From Methylopila sp. Yamaguchi (GTDB lineage: Bacteria > Pseudomonadota > Alphaproteobacteria > Rhizobiales > Methylopilaceae): 64,000 nt of DNA. Within the stretch, counting starts at the first letter, position 1. Each line of letters starts with the position of its first letter. Positions 1-10,559 of this stretch are shown in pieces. Location: NCBI RefSeq assembly GCF_002897035.1, contig NZ_BAUX01000003.1:1-64000 (forward strand), read 5' to 3'. The translations under genes and the position numbers were made by a program. The notes beneath the pieces are model-generated. The model saw nothing but the letters and a program-made list of their open reading frames with translations. It ran no database searches and was not told the origin of the DNA.

Positions 1-1215
1 GCGGCGCTCCAGCTCGCGGCGTTCGGACAGGCGCGCGGCCACGGCGGCGGTCTCGGCGGCGAGGGCCGCCTCCGCCTGGGCGAGCGCGTCGTCCGCGCGC
101 GCGAGGCGCTCCTGCGCCGCGGCTCGGGCCTCCGCGTCGCCGTCGTCGGAGGCGGGTCCGAGGCCGGCCTCGGCGTCGGCGAGGCGGGCGAGCGAAGCGC
201 TCGCGTCCTCGGACAGCGTCCGTTCGCGCGCGAGGTCGCCGTCGAGCTGCGTCAGCCGCTGGGCGAGCTCCGCGAGGCGGGCGCGGGCGCGGGCCTCCTC
301 GCCCTCAAGCGCCGCCGCCTCCTGCGTAAGGCGGCGCAACGCGGTCTCCGCGTCGCTAGCCGCAGTGCGGGCCGGCGGCAGCGCATGGGCCGCCACGGCC
401 TCGGCGCGGGCCGCCTCGCCCTGCGCCCGCAGGGCGTCCGCGACGCCGGCCACGGCGGACGTTTCCAGCCGTTCGGCTTCCGCGACGCCAGCGGTCGCGA
501 CGTCATGCTCGGCGAGCAGCGCGAGGCCCTCGGCCGCGCGGATCTCGTCGGTCAGCGCGCGATAGCGCTGCGCACTCTTGGCCTGTCGGCGGAGCGCTTC
601 GGCGCGGTGGTCGAGCTGGCCCAGCACGTCCTCGACGCGCACCAGGTTCGCCTCCGCGGCCTCGAGCTTCTGCTCCGCCTCGCGGCGGCGGGCGTAGAGG
701 CCGGCGATGCCCGCGGCCTCCTCCAGGATGCGCCGCCGCTGGTCCGGCCGGGCGTTGATGATCTCGCCGACGCGGCCCTGGCCGACCAGCGCCGGGGAGC
801 GCGCGCCGGAGGAGGCGTCGGCGAACAGCAACTGCACGTCGCGGGCGCGCACTTCGCGTCCGTTGATGCGGTAGGTCGAGCCGAGCCCGCGCGCGATCTT
901 GCGGCTGACTTCGATCACGTCGGAGGCGTTGAACGGGTCCGGCGCGGTGCGCGCCGAGTTGTCGAGGGTGAGCGTGACTTCGGCGTGGTTGCGGGCCGGC
1001 CGGCCGCCGGAGCCCGCGAAGATCACGTCCTCCATGCCCGAGGCGCGCAGCGACTTGAACGAGCTTTCGCCCATCACCCAGCGCATGGCTTCGACGAGGT
1101 TGGACTTGCCGCAGCCGTTGGGGCCGACGATGCCGGTGAGCCCCGGCTCGATCGGGGCTTCGGTCGTCTCCACGAAGGTCTTGAAGCCCGCGACCTTGAG
1201 CTTGGCGAAGTTCAT
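1..1215 (-). CDS. smc: Chromosome segregation ATPase SMC, N-terminal part (gene runs off the left edge)
   Basis: This is the first 405 codons of SMC, the long coiled-coil ATPase that compacts and segregates the chromosome as a dimer with ScpA and ScpB. The protein opens with MNFAKLKVAGFKTFV and carries the Walker A motif GPNGCGKSN near residues 30-40. A typical SMC head continues to about residue 170, with segments such as LLFADASSGARSPALVGQGRV. After that comes an Ala/Glu/Arg-rich coiled coil with heptad character that reaches the window edge. The hinge, Walker B and signature motifs lie outside. The gene follows the DsbA-like gene by 87 bp in the same direction, a common order in Hyphomicrobiales. 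Identity is secure from the P-loop and the lid region. Confidence 0.95.
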   Translation of the reverse strand, partial: MNFAKLKVAGFKTFVETTEAPIEPGLTGIVGPNGCGKSNLVEAMRWVMGESSFKSLRASGMEDVIFAGSGGRPARNHAEVTLTLDNSARTAPDPFNASDVIEVSRKIARGLGSTYRINGREVRARDVQLLFADASSGARSPALVGQGRVGEIINARPDQRRRILEEAAGIAGLYARRREAEQKLEAAEANLVRVEDVLGQLDHRAEALRRQAKSAQRYRALTDEIRAAEGLALLAEHDVATAGVAEAERLETSAVAGVADALRAQGEAARAEAVAAHALPPARTAASDAETALRRLTQEAAALEGEEARARARLAELAQRLTQLDGDLARERTLSEDASASLARLADAEAGLGPASDDGDAEARAAAQERLARADDALAQAEAALAAETAAVAARLSERRELERR

Positions 1216-1302
1216 GGGCGCGAGCCGACGCGCGTCAGGCCGCGGTCACCGAAGCGCCGCCGCCGGAACGACAGCGCGCGCGAATTCAGCAGGCCCGACG
1301 CG

Positions 1303-1971
1303 TCAGGCCTTGAGCAGCGGCTGCAGGATCTTCTCCAGGTCCTCAAACCCGATCGCCCCGCGCTGGATCTTGCCGTTGATGAAGAAGGTCGGCGTGGAGT
1401 TCACGCCGAACTTCTCCGCGCCGCGCGCACGCACGGCGTTGATCCCGTCCAGCATCTCCTGATTCGTCAAGCAGGCCTCAAAGGTCTCCTGTGTGAATCC
1501 GAACTGCTTGGCCATCGTCTGCAGGCCGGCGACCGGGTCGGTGGCGTAGGCCCAGTCCCTCTGGCGGGCGAACAGCGCGTCGATCACCGCGAAGTATTTG
1601 TCGTCGCCAGCGCAGCGGGCGATCATGAAGCCGGCGGCGGCGATCGGATCGAGCGGGAACTCGCGCAGGATGAACCGGACCTTGCCCGTGTCGATGTATT
1701 TTTCCTTCAGCTTCGGGAAGGTCGTCGCGGCGAATTGAGCGCAATGCCCGCAGGTCATCGAGGCGTATTCGATGATCGTGACGGGGGCGTCGTCCTTGCC
1801 CTCGACCTTGTCGCCCAGCGGGCCGGCCATGGCGAGGTCCTCGGCCGACGGCGCCTGGGCGGCGGCTTCGGACACGAGGCCGAACGGCGTACGGGACAGC
1901 GCCCCGGCGGCGGCGGCGCTCAGCGCGAGCGCGGCGGCGGTCTCGAGAAAGCGGCGGCGGGTGAGCGTCAC
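1303..1971 (-). CDS. DsbA-family thiol:disulfide oxidoreductase, exported
   Basis: This is a periplasmic thioredoxin-fold protein of the DsbA/DsbG (thioredoxin_4) family, 222 residues from a GTG start. That start puts TLTRRRFLETAAALAL at the N-terminus, which reads as a Tat-type signal with its twin arginines followed by an Ala-rich core, and a GAGGA-like ribosome site lies just upstream. A longer frame exists upstream but would bury the signal. The active site is C74-G-H-C77 and the cis-proline loop is NSTPTFF. The C-terminal half has the family's helical insertion. It probably oxidises or isomerises disulfides of secreted proteins; the partner cannot be told from sequence. It lies between dciA and smc on the same strand, a recurring neighbourhood in rhizobial genomes. 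Confidence 0.88.
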   Translation of the reverse strand: MTLTRRRFLETAAALALSAAAAGALSRTPFGLVSEAAAQAPSAEDLAMAGPLGDKVEGKDDAPVTIIEYASMTCGHCAQFAATTFPKLKEKYIDTGKVRFILREFPLDPIAAAGFMIARCAGDDKYFAVIDALFARQRDWAYATDPVAGLQTMAKQFGFTQETFEACLTNQEMLDGINAVRARGAEKFGVNSTPTFFINGKIQRGAIGFEDLEKILQPLLKA

Positions 1972-2093
1972 GGGGGCGTCCTCAACAGTCTGCGGTGGCC
2001 AGGCGAACGCGCGGCGGCGCGCAGCGTCGTGGCTTCCCATTCTATTCGCAAGCGGAATGTGGCGGCAGCATGCCCGGCCTTCGTCGGAGGCGC

Positions 2094-2615
2094 TCACGCC
2101 CCCGTGATTCGCCGACGCGCAAGCACCGCCCGGCCGAGCCGTTCGAGCGCCGCCGCAAGCTCGGGCTCGGCGACGGGAGCGACCGCCGCTTCGACCTTCG
2201 CGCTCTCGGCCGGCGTGGCGGCGGGCAGCGCGGGCGGAGGCGTGCGGCGCGACAGCCGGAAGCCGGCGATCGGCCCCTGGCGGAACTTGAGCTGGCCGAC
2301 GCAGCGCCAGCCGAGATGGGCGTTCACGCGCTCGAGGATTTCCGCCGCCCGGTGCTGGACCTCGAGCGCGAAGGCCCCCTCGACGCGCAGGTGAAGAACA
2401 GAGGTCGGCGGCGGCGCGTCCGGGTCGGTCGCCGCGCCGCGCGGCGGCGCCGCGAGCTTCTGTGGAATCGCGAAGGCCGCGATCTCCCGTCCCACGATTG
2501 TCTCCCATCGCGCCATGATCTCCGCGCCCGCGAAGCCCTGGCGTGCGGCGGCCGGTCCCAAGGCGCCGGGCAACAGATCGGACAGCGCCAGGGCGCGGCG
2601 GCGGGGCGGTTGCAT
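2094..2615 (-). CDS. dciA: DUF721 / DciA-like protein (replicative helicase loader family)
   Basis: A 173-residue DUF721 protein. DciA proteins load or operate the DnaB helicase in bacteria that lack DnaC or DnaI. Residues 15-110 form the DUF721 core (ALSDLLPGALGPAAARQGFAG, RWETIVG, then a strand-rich segment with LHLRVEGAFALEVQH and an amphipathic AEILERVNAHLG helix). The C-terminal third is Ala/Pro-rich and ends in a basic helix. The start is the ATG before QPPRRRALAL; upstream codons in the same frame look non-coding. It is divergent from mutY, with 66 bp between the starts, so both promoters must lie in that short gap. Family assignment is firm; the helicase role is inferred from family knowledge. 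Confidence 0.8.
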   Translation of the reverse strand: MQPPRRRALALSDLLPGALGPAAARQGFAGAEIMARWETIVGREIAAFAIPQKLAAPPRGAATDPDAPPPTSVLHLRVEGAFALEVQHRAAEILERVNAHLGWRCVGQLKFRQGPIAGFRLSRRTPPPALPAATPAESAKVEAAVAPVAEPELAAALERLGRAVLARRRITGA

Positions 2616-2681
2616 GGGTGGCGGCGCTCTGTAGGTTGGGCGCCGACTGACGCCCCCCGTTACGAAATCAGAGAGTACCGT

Positions 2682-3790
2682 TTGGCGACCGCCGCCGAAA
2701 CCCCGACCGCGCCCGATCCCTCGGCCTTGCTTGCCTGGTACGACCGTCATCGGCGCCGCCTGCCGTGGCGCGCGGAGGCGGGCGAGCGGGTGGACCCGTA
2801 CCGGGTGTGGCTGTCCGAGATCATGCTGCAGCAGACGACGGTGAAGGCGGCCGGCCCCTATTTCCTGCGCTTCCTCCAGCATTTCCCGGACGTCGCGGCG
2901 CTGGCCGTCGCGCCGCTCGACGAGGTGCTCAAGCTCTGGGCCGGCCTCGGCTACTACTCCCGCGCCCGCAACCTGCACGCCTGCGCCCAGGCGGTGATGG
3001 AGCGCCACGGCGGCGCCTTTCCCTCCTCCGAGGCCGCGCTGCTGGCGCTGCCCGGCGTCGGGCCCTACACGGCCGCGGCCATCGCCGCGATCGCCTTCGA
3101 CCGGCCGGCGGTGGTGGTGGACGGCAACGTCGAACGCGTGGTCTCGCGCCTGTTCGCGGTGGAGGCCGCGATGCCCGGCGCCAAACCGCGGCTGAAAGCT
3201 CTGACCGCCACGATCGCCCCCGCCGAGCGGCCCGGCGACTTCGCGCAGGCGACGATGGATCTCGGCGCCACCATCTGCACGCCGCGCAAGCCAGCCTGCC
3301 CGCTCTGCCCGTGGGACGATGCGTGCCTCGCTCGCGCACGGGGCGACCAGGAGACCTTTCCGCGCAAGGCCGCGAAGGCCGACCGGCCGACCCGGCGCGG
3401 CGTGGCCTATTGGGTGGAGCGGCCGGACGGCGCGGCGCTGGTGCGCTCGCGCCCGCCGAAAGGCCTGCTCGGCGGCATGACCGAACCGCCGACGGGAGTC
3501 TGGAGCGAGACCGTCGATCTCGCCGCGCCGGTGGCGAGGCTCGCCCAGGAGGCGCCGCTCCCCGCCGACTGGCGCCGGCTACCCGGCGTCGTCACCCATG
3601 TCTTCAGCCATTTCGCGCTCGACCTCGCGGTGCTCGCCGCCGTCGTGCCGCAGGCGACGCCGGCGCCTGCCGGCGCGCGTTGGGTCGCGCGGCGCGACCT
3701 CGACTGCGAGGCGCTCCCCTCTGTGTTCCGCAAGGTGGTGGCGCACGCCCGCGCTGACGCGGCTCCGGCCCGATCGAAGTCCATAGCCCG

Positions 3791-3794
<4 letters not shown>
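2682..3794 (+). CDS. mutY: A/G-specific adenine DNA glycosylase MutY
   Basis: MutY removes adenine mispaired with 8-oxoguanine, the first step of base-excision repair in the GO system. The 370-residue reading uses a TTG start preceded by GAGAG; no ATG fits the N-terminus. Seen in order: the catalytic glutamate in WLSE46IMLQQTTV, the helix-hairpin-helix LPGVGPYTAAAI, the catalytic aspartate D147 in VVVDGNVERV, and the iron-sulfur loop C-x6-C-x2-C-x5-C in CTPRKPACPLCPWDDAC. A C-terminal NUDIX-like 8-oxoG recognition domain follows, with the motif RLPGVVTHVFSHFALDL. Length is normal for the family. The stop codon overlaps the MFS start (ATGA), so the two are probably co-transcribed. Confidence 0.96.
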
Positions 3795-6093
<2,299 letters not shown>

Positions 6094-6111
6094 TTACGCG
6101 ACTGTCGGACG

Positions 6112-6116
6112 GATTC
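6112..6116. promoter_or_regulatory. GANTC site (GATTC) in the ccrM leader
   Basis: A single CcrM target, GATTC, lies 37 bp before the ccrM start codon and downstream of the CtrA-like box. In Caulobacter, GANTC sites in the ccrM leader let the enzyme's own methylation reduce its transcription. The same arrangement is visible here with one site. Confidence 0.55.
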
Positions 6117-6154
6117 TCGGTTCGGTAACGTAAAGAGCGCCTCAAGAAACGGGG

Positions 6155-6169
6155 TGAACGGAGGGTTAA
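6155..6169 (-). promoter_or_regulatory. CtrA-like binding site upstream of ccrM
   Basis: Read on the minus strand the sequence is TTAACCCTCCGTTCA, that is TTAA-N7-TTCA against the CtrA consensus TTAA-N7-TTAA: seven of eight conserved bases match. It lies about 80 bp before the ccrM start and just past the rnhB stop. CtrA activation of ccrM is established in Caulobacter and rhizobia; use of this site is inferred. Confidence 0.6.
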
Positions 6170-6172
6170 CGT

Positions 6173-6838
6173 TCAGCCGGCGGCTTGGGCGAGGAGCGCC
6201 GAGACCGGCGCGAAGCCCCGCCGATGGTGCGCGCAGGGGCCGAGCAGGCTCAGCGCGGCGAGATGCTCCGGCGTGCCGTAGCCCATGTGGTGCTCGAAGC
6301 CGTAGCCCGGCACGCACTCGCCGAGCCGCACCATCATCCGGTCGCGCACGACCTTCGCGACGATCGACGCCGCGGCGATCGACAGCACGGTGGCGTCGCC
6401 GCCGATCACGGCCTCGCCGCGGCATCCGAGACCCGGCGGCACGTCGCGCCCGTCGATCAGCGCCAGCGCCGGGCGGGACTGGAGCCCCGCGACCGCGCGG
6501 GCCATCGCCCAGAGCGTCGCGCCGCGGATGTTGAGCCGTTCGATGCGCTCGGTCGAGGCGGCGACGAAGGCGACGTCGGCGCTCGCCATGATCTCGGCGA
6601 ACAGCGCCTCGCGTTTGACTGCGGTCAAAGCCTTGGAGTCGGCAAGGCCCGCGGGAATGCGCTTGGGGTCGAGCGCGACGGCGGCCGCCACTACGGGGCC
6701 CGCGAGCGGCCCGCGGCCGGCTTCGTCCACGCCGGCGACAGGGCCGAGACCCGACGCGCGCGCAGCCCTCTCGCGGGCGAAGGTCGCGACCAGCTTGAGG
6801 ACAGGCGCGCGTTTGGCGTCGGGTCGGGCGGCGGGCAT
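6173..6838 (-). CDS. rnhB: Ribonuclease HII
   Basis: RNase HII cuts RNA-DNA hybrids and removes single ribonucleotides misincorporated in DNA. The 221-residue protein has the catalytic carboxylates in order: [16 protein letters not shown] (Asp-Glu pair near residue 38), then [11 protein letters not shown], then [11 protein letters not shown], and the C-terminal [19 protein letters not shown] block. It has about 30 extra basic and alanine-rich residues before the core, as is usual for rhizobial homologues. It is upstream of ccrM on the same strand, a conserved pairing in this order; the intergenic CtrA-like box suggests ccrM can be transcribed independently of it. Confidence 0.95.
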   Translation of the reverse strand: MPAARPDAKRAPVLKLVATFARERAARASGLGPVAGVDEAGRGPLAGPVVAAAVALDPKRIPAGLADSKALTAVKREALFAEIMASADVAFVAASTERIERLNIRGATLWAMARAVAGLQSRPALALIDGRDVPPGLGCRGEAVIGGDATVLSIAAASIVAKVVRDRMMVRLGECVPGYGFEHHMGYGTPEHLAALSLLGPCAHHRRGFAPVSALLAQAAG

Positions 6839-6880
6839 GCCGGCACTGTCGCGCGATTCGGGGCCGGTCCGCGAGACCGA

Positions 6881-7312
6881 TCAGTCCGGGGCGCGGACGC
6901 GGCCGACCGCGTCAACGACGAAGCCGGGGTTGTGCGCGAGCTCCCAGAGATGGCCGTCGAGGTCGGCGACGTAGCCGGAGTATCCGCCCCAGAACGTCTT
7001 CTCGGGCGCCTTCACCATCAGCCCGCCGGCGGCGACCACGCGCACCGTCGCCTTGTCGACGTCCGTTTCCGAATTGAGGTTCCAGGCCAACGTGACGCCG
7101 GAAAAGCCGGAGCCTTCGGCAGGGACCTGGGCGTCGGCGGCCAGAGCCTCCCGGCCGTAGATCGAGAGCACCGGCCCGTCGGTGTTGAAGAAGGTGACGT
7201 TGTTCGTGCTGGCCGACGACGCGACGAGGCCGAGCGCTTCGTAGAAGGCGGTCGAGCGCGCGACGTCCGCGACGCCGAGGGTGACGAGGGACAGACGCAG
7301 GGGAATCGGCAT
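6881..7312 (-). CDS. VOC (glyoxalase/bleomycin resistance) family protein
   Basis: A 143-residue vicinal oxygen chelate protein with the two beta-alpha-beta-beta-beta halves: PIPLRLSLVTLGVADVARSTAFYEALGL at the start, and GGYSGYVADLDGHLWELAHNPGF at the end. The Glu of GHLWELAHN sits where the family places its last metal ligand. The first-strand histidine common in metal-dependent members is not present, so a glyoxalase I activity is doubtful. Substrate unknown. It stands between rnhB and the radical SAM gene, all on the minus strand with gaps of 42 and 82 bp. Confidence 0.8.
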   Translation of the reverse strand: MPIPLRLSLVTLGVADVARSTAFYEALGLVASSASTNNVTFFNTDGPVLSIYGREALAADAQVPAEGSGFSGVTLAWNLNSETDVDKATVRVVAAGGLMVKAPEKTFWGGYSGYVADLDGHLWELAHNPGFVVDAVGRVRAPD

Positions 7313-7394
7313 GGAGCGGCCTCGTCATACGCAACGCCGCATCTAACGCTGTCCGAAGGCGCCGCCGTCAACACCCAAGCGGCTCAAGGCCTGG

Positions 7395-8537
7395 TCAGAA
7401 CAGCGAAAGCTGCACGCCGCCGTCTTTCGCGGTACGCGCCGGCGGGGTGAACAGATCGGTCCGCAGCCGCAGGTGTCGGCGATCGAGGCCAAGCCGTCGC
7501 GCGGCCAGTTCGAACCGCCGGCCGATCGTCCAGGCCACGACGCCTTCGCCGGTCTGCCGCACGCCCCAGCCGGAATCGTAGAGCTTTCCGCCGCGGGTTT
7601 CGCGCACCAGCGACAGGATGCGGCGCATTTTGGCCGGGTGGTGCTCGACCAGCCACTCCTGCACCAGATCCTTGATCTCGTTCGGCAGTCGGAGAAGAAC
7701 GTAGCCGGCTTCGCAGGCGCCGGCCTGTTTGGCCGCCTCCAGCAGCCGCTCGATCTCATGGTCGTTCAGCGAGGGGATGATCGGCGCGGTGAGCACCGTC
7801 GTCGGCACGCCGGCGCGCGTCAGCGCCGCCACCGCCTCGAGCCGCTTCGAGGGCGTCGGGGCTCGGGGCTCCATCTGCCGCGCGAGCGTAGCGTCGAGGG
7901 TGGTGATGGACAGCGCGACCTTGGCGAGGCCCTGCTCCGCCATCCGCGAGAGGATGTCGAGGTCGCGCAGCACCAGCGTCGACTTGGTGACGATGCCCAC
8001 GGGATGCCGCGTCTCCTCCAGCACCTCGAGGATCTGTCGCGTCAGCCGGTGCGTCCGTTCGATCGGCTGGTAGGGGTCGGTGTTGGTGCCGAGCGCGATG
8101 GTGCGCGGCTTGTAGCCGGGCGCCGCAAGCTCCCTCCGCAGCGCCTCGGCGATGTTCGGCTTGGCGGTGAGCTTGGACTCGAAGTCCAGCCCCGCGGACA
8201 GCCCGAGATAGGCGTGCGTCGGCCGCGCGAAGCAGTAGACGCAGCCGTGCTCGCAGCCGCGGTAGGGGTTGACCGACCGATCGAAGGCGATGTCCGGCGA
8301 CTGGTTGCGCGTGATGGCCGTGCGCGCCGTCTCCAGCGTCACCTCGGTCCGAAACGGCGGCAGCTCCTCGAGGCTGTCCCAGCCGTCGTCTCCGGCGACC
8401 CGCGCATAGGGCTCGAACCGGCCGCTGGCGTTGGTGACCGCGCCGCGCCCCCTGCGCCGTGCGAGGTCAACCGGAGCGCCGGGCGGCGCTGCGGTGGGGG
8501 GAGGTGGAAGGGTGTGGGCGCGGGCTGGCTGCGACAT
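7395..8537 (-). CDS. PA0069-family radical SAM protein
   Basis: A 380-residue radical SAM protein of the PA0069 / SplB-like group. After a Pro-rich N-terminus comes RRRGRGAVTNASGRFEPY, then the [4Fe-4S] motif C-x3-C-x2-C in GCEHGCVYCFARPTH. A TIM-barrel core follows (GTNTDPYQPIERTHRLTR, VGIVTKSTLVLRDLD, KVALSITTLD). The end QLSLF is typical of the group. These proteins resemble spore photoproduct lyase, but no substrate has been assigned, and no function should be read into this one. It is transcribed away from the glycosyltransferase gene, with starts 109 bp apart. Confidence 0.87.
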   Translation of the reverse strand: MSQPARAHTLPPPPTAAPPGAPVDLARRRGRGAVTNASGRFEPYARVAGDDGWDSLEELPPFRTEVTLETARTAITRNQSPDIAFDRSVNPYRGCEHGCVYCFARPTHAYLGLSAGLDFESKLTAKPNIAEALRRELAAPGYKPRTIALGTNTDPYQPIERTHRLTRQILEVLEETRHPVGIVTKSTLVLRDLDILSRMAEQGLAKVALSITTLDATLARQMEPRAPTPSKRLEAVAALTRAGVPTTVLTAPIIPSLNDHEIERLLEAAKQAGACEAGYVLLRLPNEIKDLVQEWLVEHHPAKMRRILSLVRETRGGKLYDSGWGVRQTGEGVVAWTIGRRFELAARRLGLDRRHLRLRTDLFTPPARTAKDGGVQLSLF

Positions 8538-8646
8538 GCCACGAAGCTAATCCGCGATCTCGAACAAAACAAGAACGATGTCGCGGGATCGCGGTCAATT
8601 TGTACGCGCGGCGCTGCAAAAAGGAGACGGACGCGGGAGGAAACCC

Positions 8647-9342
8647 GTGCTAACGCTTGGGGCTATGCTCAGCGTGGTCATTCCGACACGAAACGACGAA
8701 GCCGTTCTGGTCGCGACGCTTGCGGCGTTGGTGCCGGGCGCGGCGGAAGGCGTCGTCCGCGACGTGACGGTCGCCGACGGCGGTTCGACGGACTCGACGC
8801 TCGAGATCGCGGATCTCGCCGGCTGCAACGTGATCGGCGGTTTCGCCGATCGCGCCGGCCGCCTGGACGCCGCGGCCCGCCGGGCGAAGTCTCCGTGGAT
8901 CCTGTTTCTCGAGCCCGGCTCGGTGCTGGACGAGGGCTGGTTCCGGGAGGTCCGCAGCCTGGTCGAAACGCTCGAACGCCGCGGCGAGACCGCCTCACGC
9001 GCCGCGGTCTTCAGCTTCGGGCTCGACCAGTTCGGCGCCGGCGCGCGCGCCTCGGAGACTTTGGTGCGGATCGGCGAGGCGTTGACCGGGTTGCCGCGGC
9101 CGGAGCAGGGGCTGCTGATCCATCGCGCGCTCTATGAGAAGCTCGGCGGCTTCCGGTCGCTTCCCGCCATGGCGGAGGCCGACCTCATCCGCCGGATCGG
9201 CCGCAGCAAGGTGATGCGGCTGCGCGCCCGCGCGCTGACGCCGACGCTGAAGAAGCGGTTTGCGGGCCCACGGGCCGCGCTCGGCGCCGGCCTGCTGATG
9301 CTGCGCGTGCCGCCCCGGCTGGTGTCGCGGCTCTACGGCTGA
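8647..9342 (+). CDS. Family 2-type glycosyltransferase
   Basis: A 231-residue GT-A fold protein: MLSVVIPTRNDEAVLVATLAAL at the start, then the nucleotide-sugar site DVTVADGGSTDSTLEIAD, then WILFLEPGSVLDEGWF in place of the usual DxD strand. The GTG start is chosen because a GGGAGG ribosome site ends six bases before it; an ATG eighteen bases further in (8665) is the alternative. No transmembrane anchor is evident; the C-terminus (LGAGLLMLRVPPRLVSRLYG) is hydrophobic and may associate with membrane. Acceptor and donor are unknown. Its stop overlaps the convergent small membrane protein by ten bases. Confidence 0.8.
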   Translation: MLTLGAMLSVVIPTRNDEAVLVATLAALVPGAAEGVVRDVTVADGGSTDSTLEIADLAGCNVIGGFADRAGRLDAAARRAKSPWILFLEPGSVLDEGWFREVRSLVETLERRGETASRAAVFSFGLDQFGAGARASETLVRIGEALTGLPRPEQGLLIHRALYEKLGGFRSLPAMAEADLIRRIGRSKVMRLRARALTPTLKKRFAGPRAALGAGLLMLRVPPRLVSRLYG

Positions 9343-9797
9343 AGATTAACCTTCGTGCGCCCTAGAGCGCGTTCCCATCCGTAGAAAATTGCTGACGCTA
9401 TGGTTGCGCAGAAAAACGCTAATGCGGTTCGATCGAGGACGGCGCGCGACTTGATGACGCTCGTCAGTCCGTAACCATCCGGCGATAGCACGTATTCGCA
9501 CGCGGCCCACATCGCGACAGCGATGAAGGGCGCCGCCGCGGACCACACTGCGGGTCTCCGGCGGATGCTCGGCAGGAAGACGGCGAACGTGACGAGGGCA
9601 GCGAGCACGACAGGCAACGATGCGATCAATGCGATGACGATAAAGTAAGGAGCGAACCCAAGGCCGAAAGAGCTCCAACCGGCGACACCGCCGCCGAGGC
9701 TTACGCCGAGCAGGGCGGAGATCAAGACCCGGAGAGGCTGATCAAAGCGCGATCCACGTCCGGCGGTTCGCAGCAAATGCGCGTGTTCTCTGTTCAT
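9333..9797 (-). CDS. Predicted small integral membrane protein, unknown function
   Basis: A 154-residue protein starting MNREHAHLL, with about four hydrophobic segments (roughly residues 24-45, 46-70, 80-100 and 122-142) separated by short basic loops such as PSIRRRPAVW. I recognise no family. Its start codon overlaps the moaB stop (ATGA), so it should be translated with moaB. The DNA is visibly less GC-rich than its neighbours (codons such as AAA, AAT, ACG and TTT are frequent), which may mean a more recent arrival or relaxed selection. Nothing in it suggests a molybdenum role beyond the coupling. Confidence 0.6.
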   Translation of the reverse strand: MNREHAHLLRTAGRGSRFDQPLRVLISALLGVSLGGGVAGWSSFGLGFAPYFIVIALIASLPVVLAALVTFAVFLPSIRRRPAVWSAAAPFIAVAMWAACEYVLSPDGYGLTSVIKSRAVLDRTALAFFCATIASAIFYGWERALGRTKVNLQP

Positions 9798-10354
9798 CCC
9801 GCCGCCTTCAGCTTCCCGCGCTTGAGGTGCTCGTCGAGCCGCGGAAGGATCTCCACGAAATTGCAAGGGCGGTGGCGGTAGTCGAGCTGCGCCTTCAGCA
9901 CGCCGTCCCAGGCGTCGCGGCAGGCGCCGCCCGAGCCCGGCAGCACGAACACGAATGTCTTGCCGGCGACGCCCGCGGTCGCGCGCGACTGCAGCGTCGA
10001 GGTCCCGATCGTCCCGTTGGAATAGGCGTGGAACAGGTTCGAAAACCCGTCCATGCGCTTCTCGAACAGCGGCTCCAGCGCGTCCGGGCTCACGTCGCGG
10101 CCGGTGAAGCCGGTGCCGCCCGTCGTCAGCACCACGTCGGTGGCGGGGTCCGCGACGAAGGCGCAGACCGCAGCCCTTAGCGCCTCGCGCTCGTCGCGCA
10201 CGATCTTCCGGCCCGAGACGCGGTGTCCGGCGTCCGTTACGCGGGCCGCCAGCGTCGCGCCCGAGGTGTCGTCGGCCTCCGAGCGGGTGTCGGAGACGGT
10301 CACGATCGCGACGCCGAGCGGCACGAAGGGACGGGCGTCGTCGATGCGGGACAT
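9794..10354 (-). CDS. moaB: Molybdenum cofactor biosynthesis protein MoaB
   Basis: MoaB belongs to the MogA/MoaB fold that adenylylates molybdopterin or binds pterin during Moco synthesis. The 186-residue protein has VAIVTVSDTRSEADDTSG near the start, the family signature VVLTTGGTGFTGRDVSPDALEPLFEKRMDGFSNLF, and the VFVLPGSGGACRDAWDG pterin-binding loop. Length is normal. Other Moco genes are not in the window. It lies on the minus strand opposite the EamA carrier with about 200 bp between them, and overlaps the downstream membrane protein by four bases. Confidence 0.93.
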   Translation of the reverse strand: MSRIDDARPFVPLGVAIVTVSDTRSEADDTSGATLAARVTDAGHRVSGRKIVRDEREALRAAVCAFVADPATDVVLTTGGTGFTGRDVSPDALEPLFEKRMDGFSNLFHAYSNGTIGTSTLQSRATAGVAGKTFVFVLPGSGGACRDAWDGVLKAQLDYRHRPCNFVEILPRLDEHLKRGKLKAAG

Positions 10355-10559
10355 GGGGCGGGAAACCTCTGTCGGTGCGGTCGGGCCATCTTAGGGCGGA
10401 ATTCGCCGGCCGGAAGCGGAGCGCGCAAGGACCGCCACGGCGGCTACCCTGCGCTCGTCGATTGATCACGATCTCGATTGGCTGAGGGCGTGTTTTTGAA
10501 TTGGTCCCGGCGCCCACGCAGGGGCCATGGTGCGGCTGCGCGCGAGAAGCGGACATTTC

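Noticed and set aside
6881-7312. Reading the VOC protein as glyoxalase I
   Set aside because: The first-strand histidine ligand is not present, so only the fold can be claimed.
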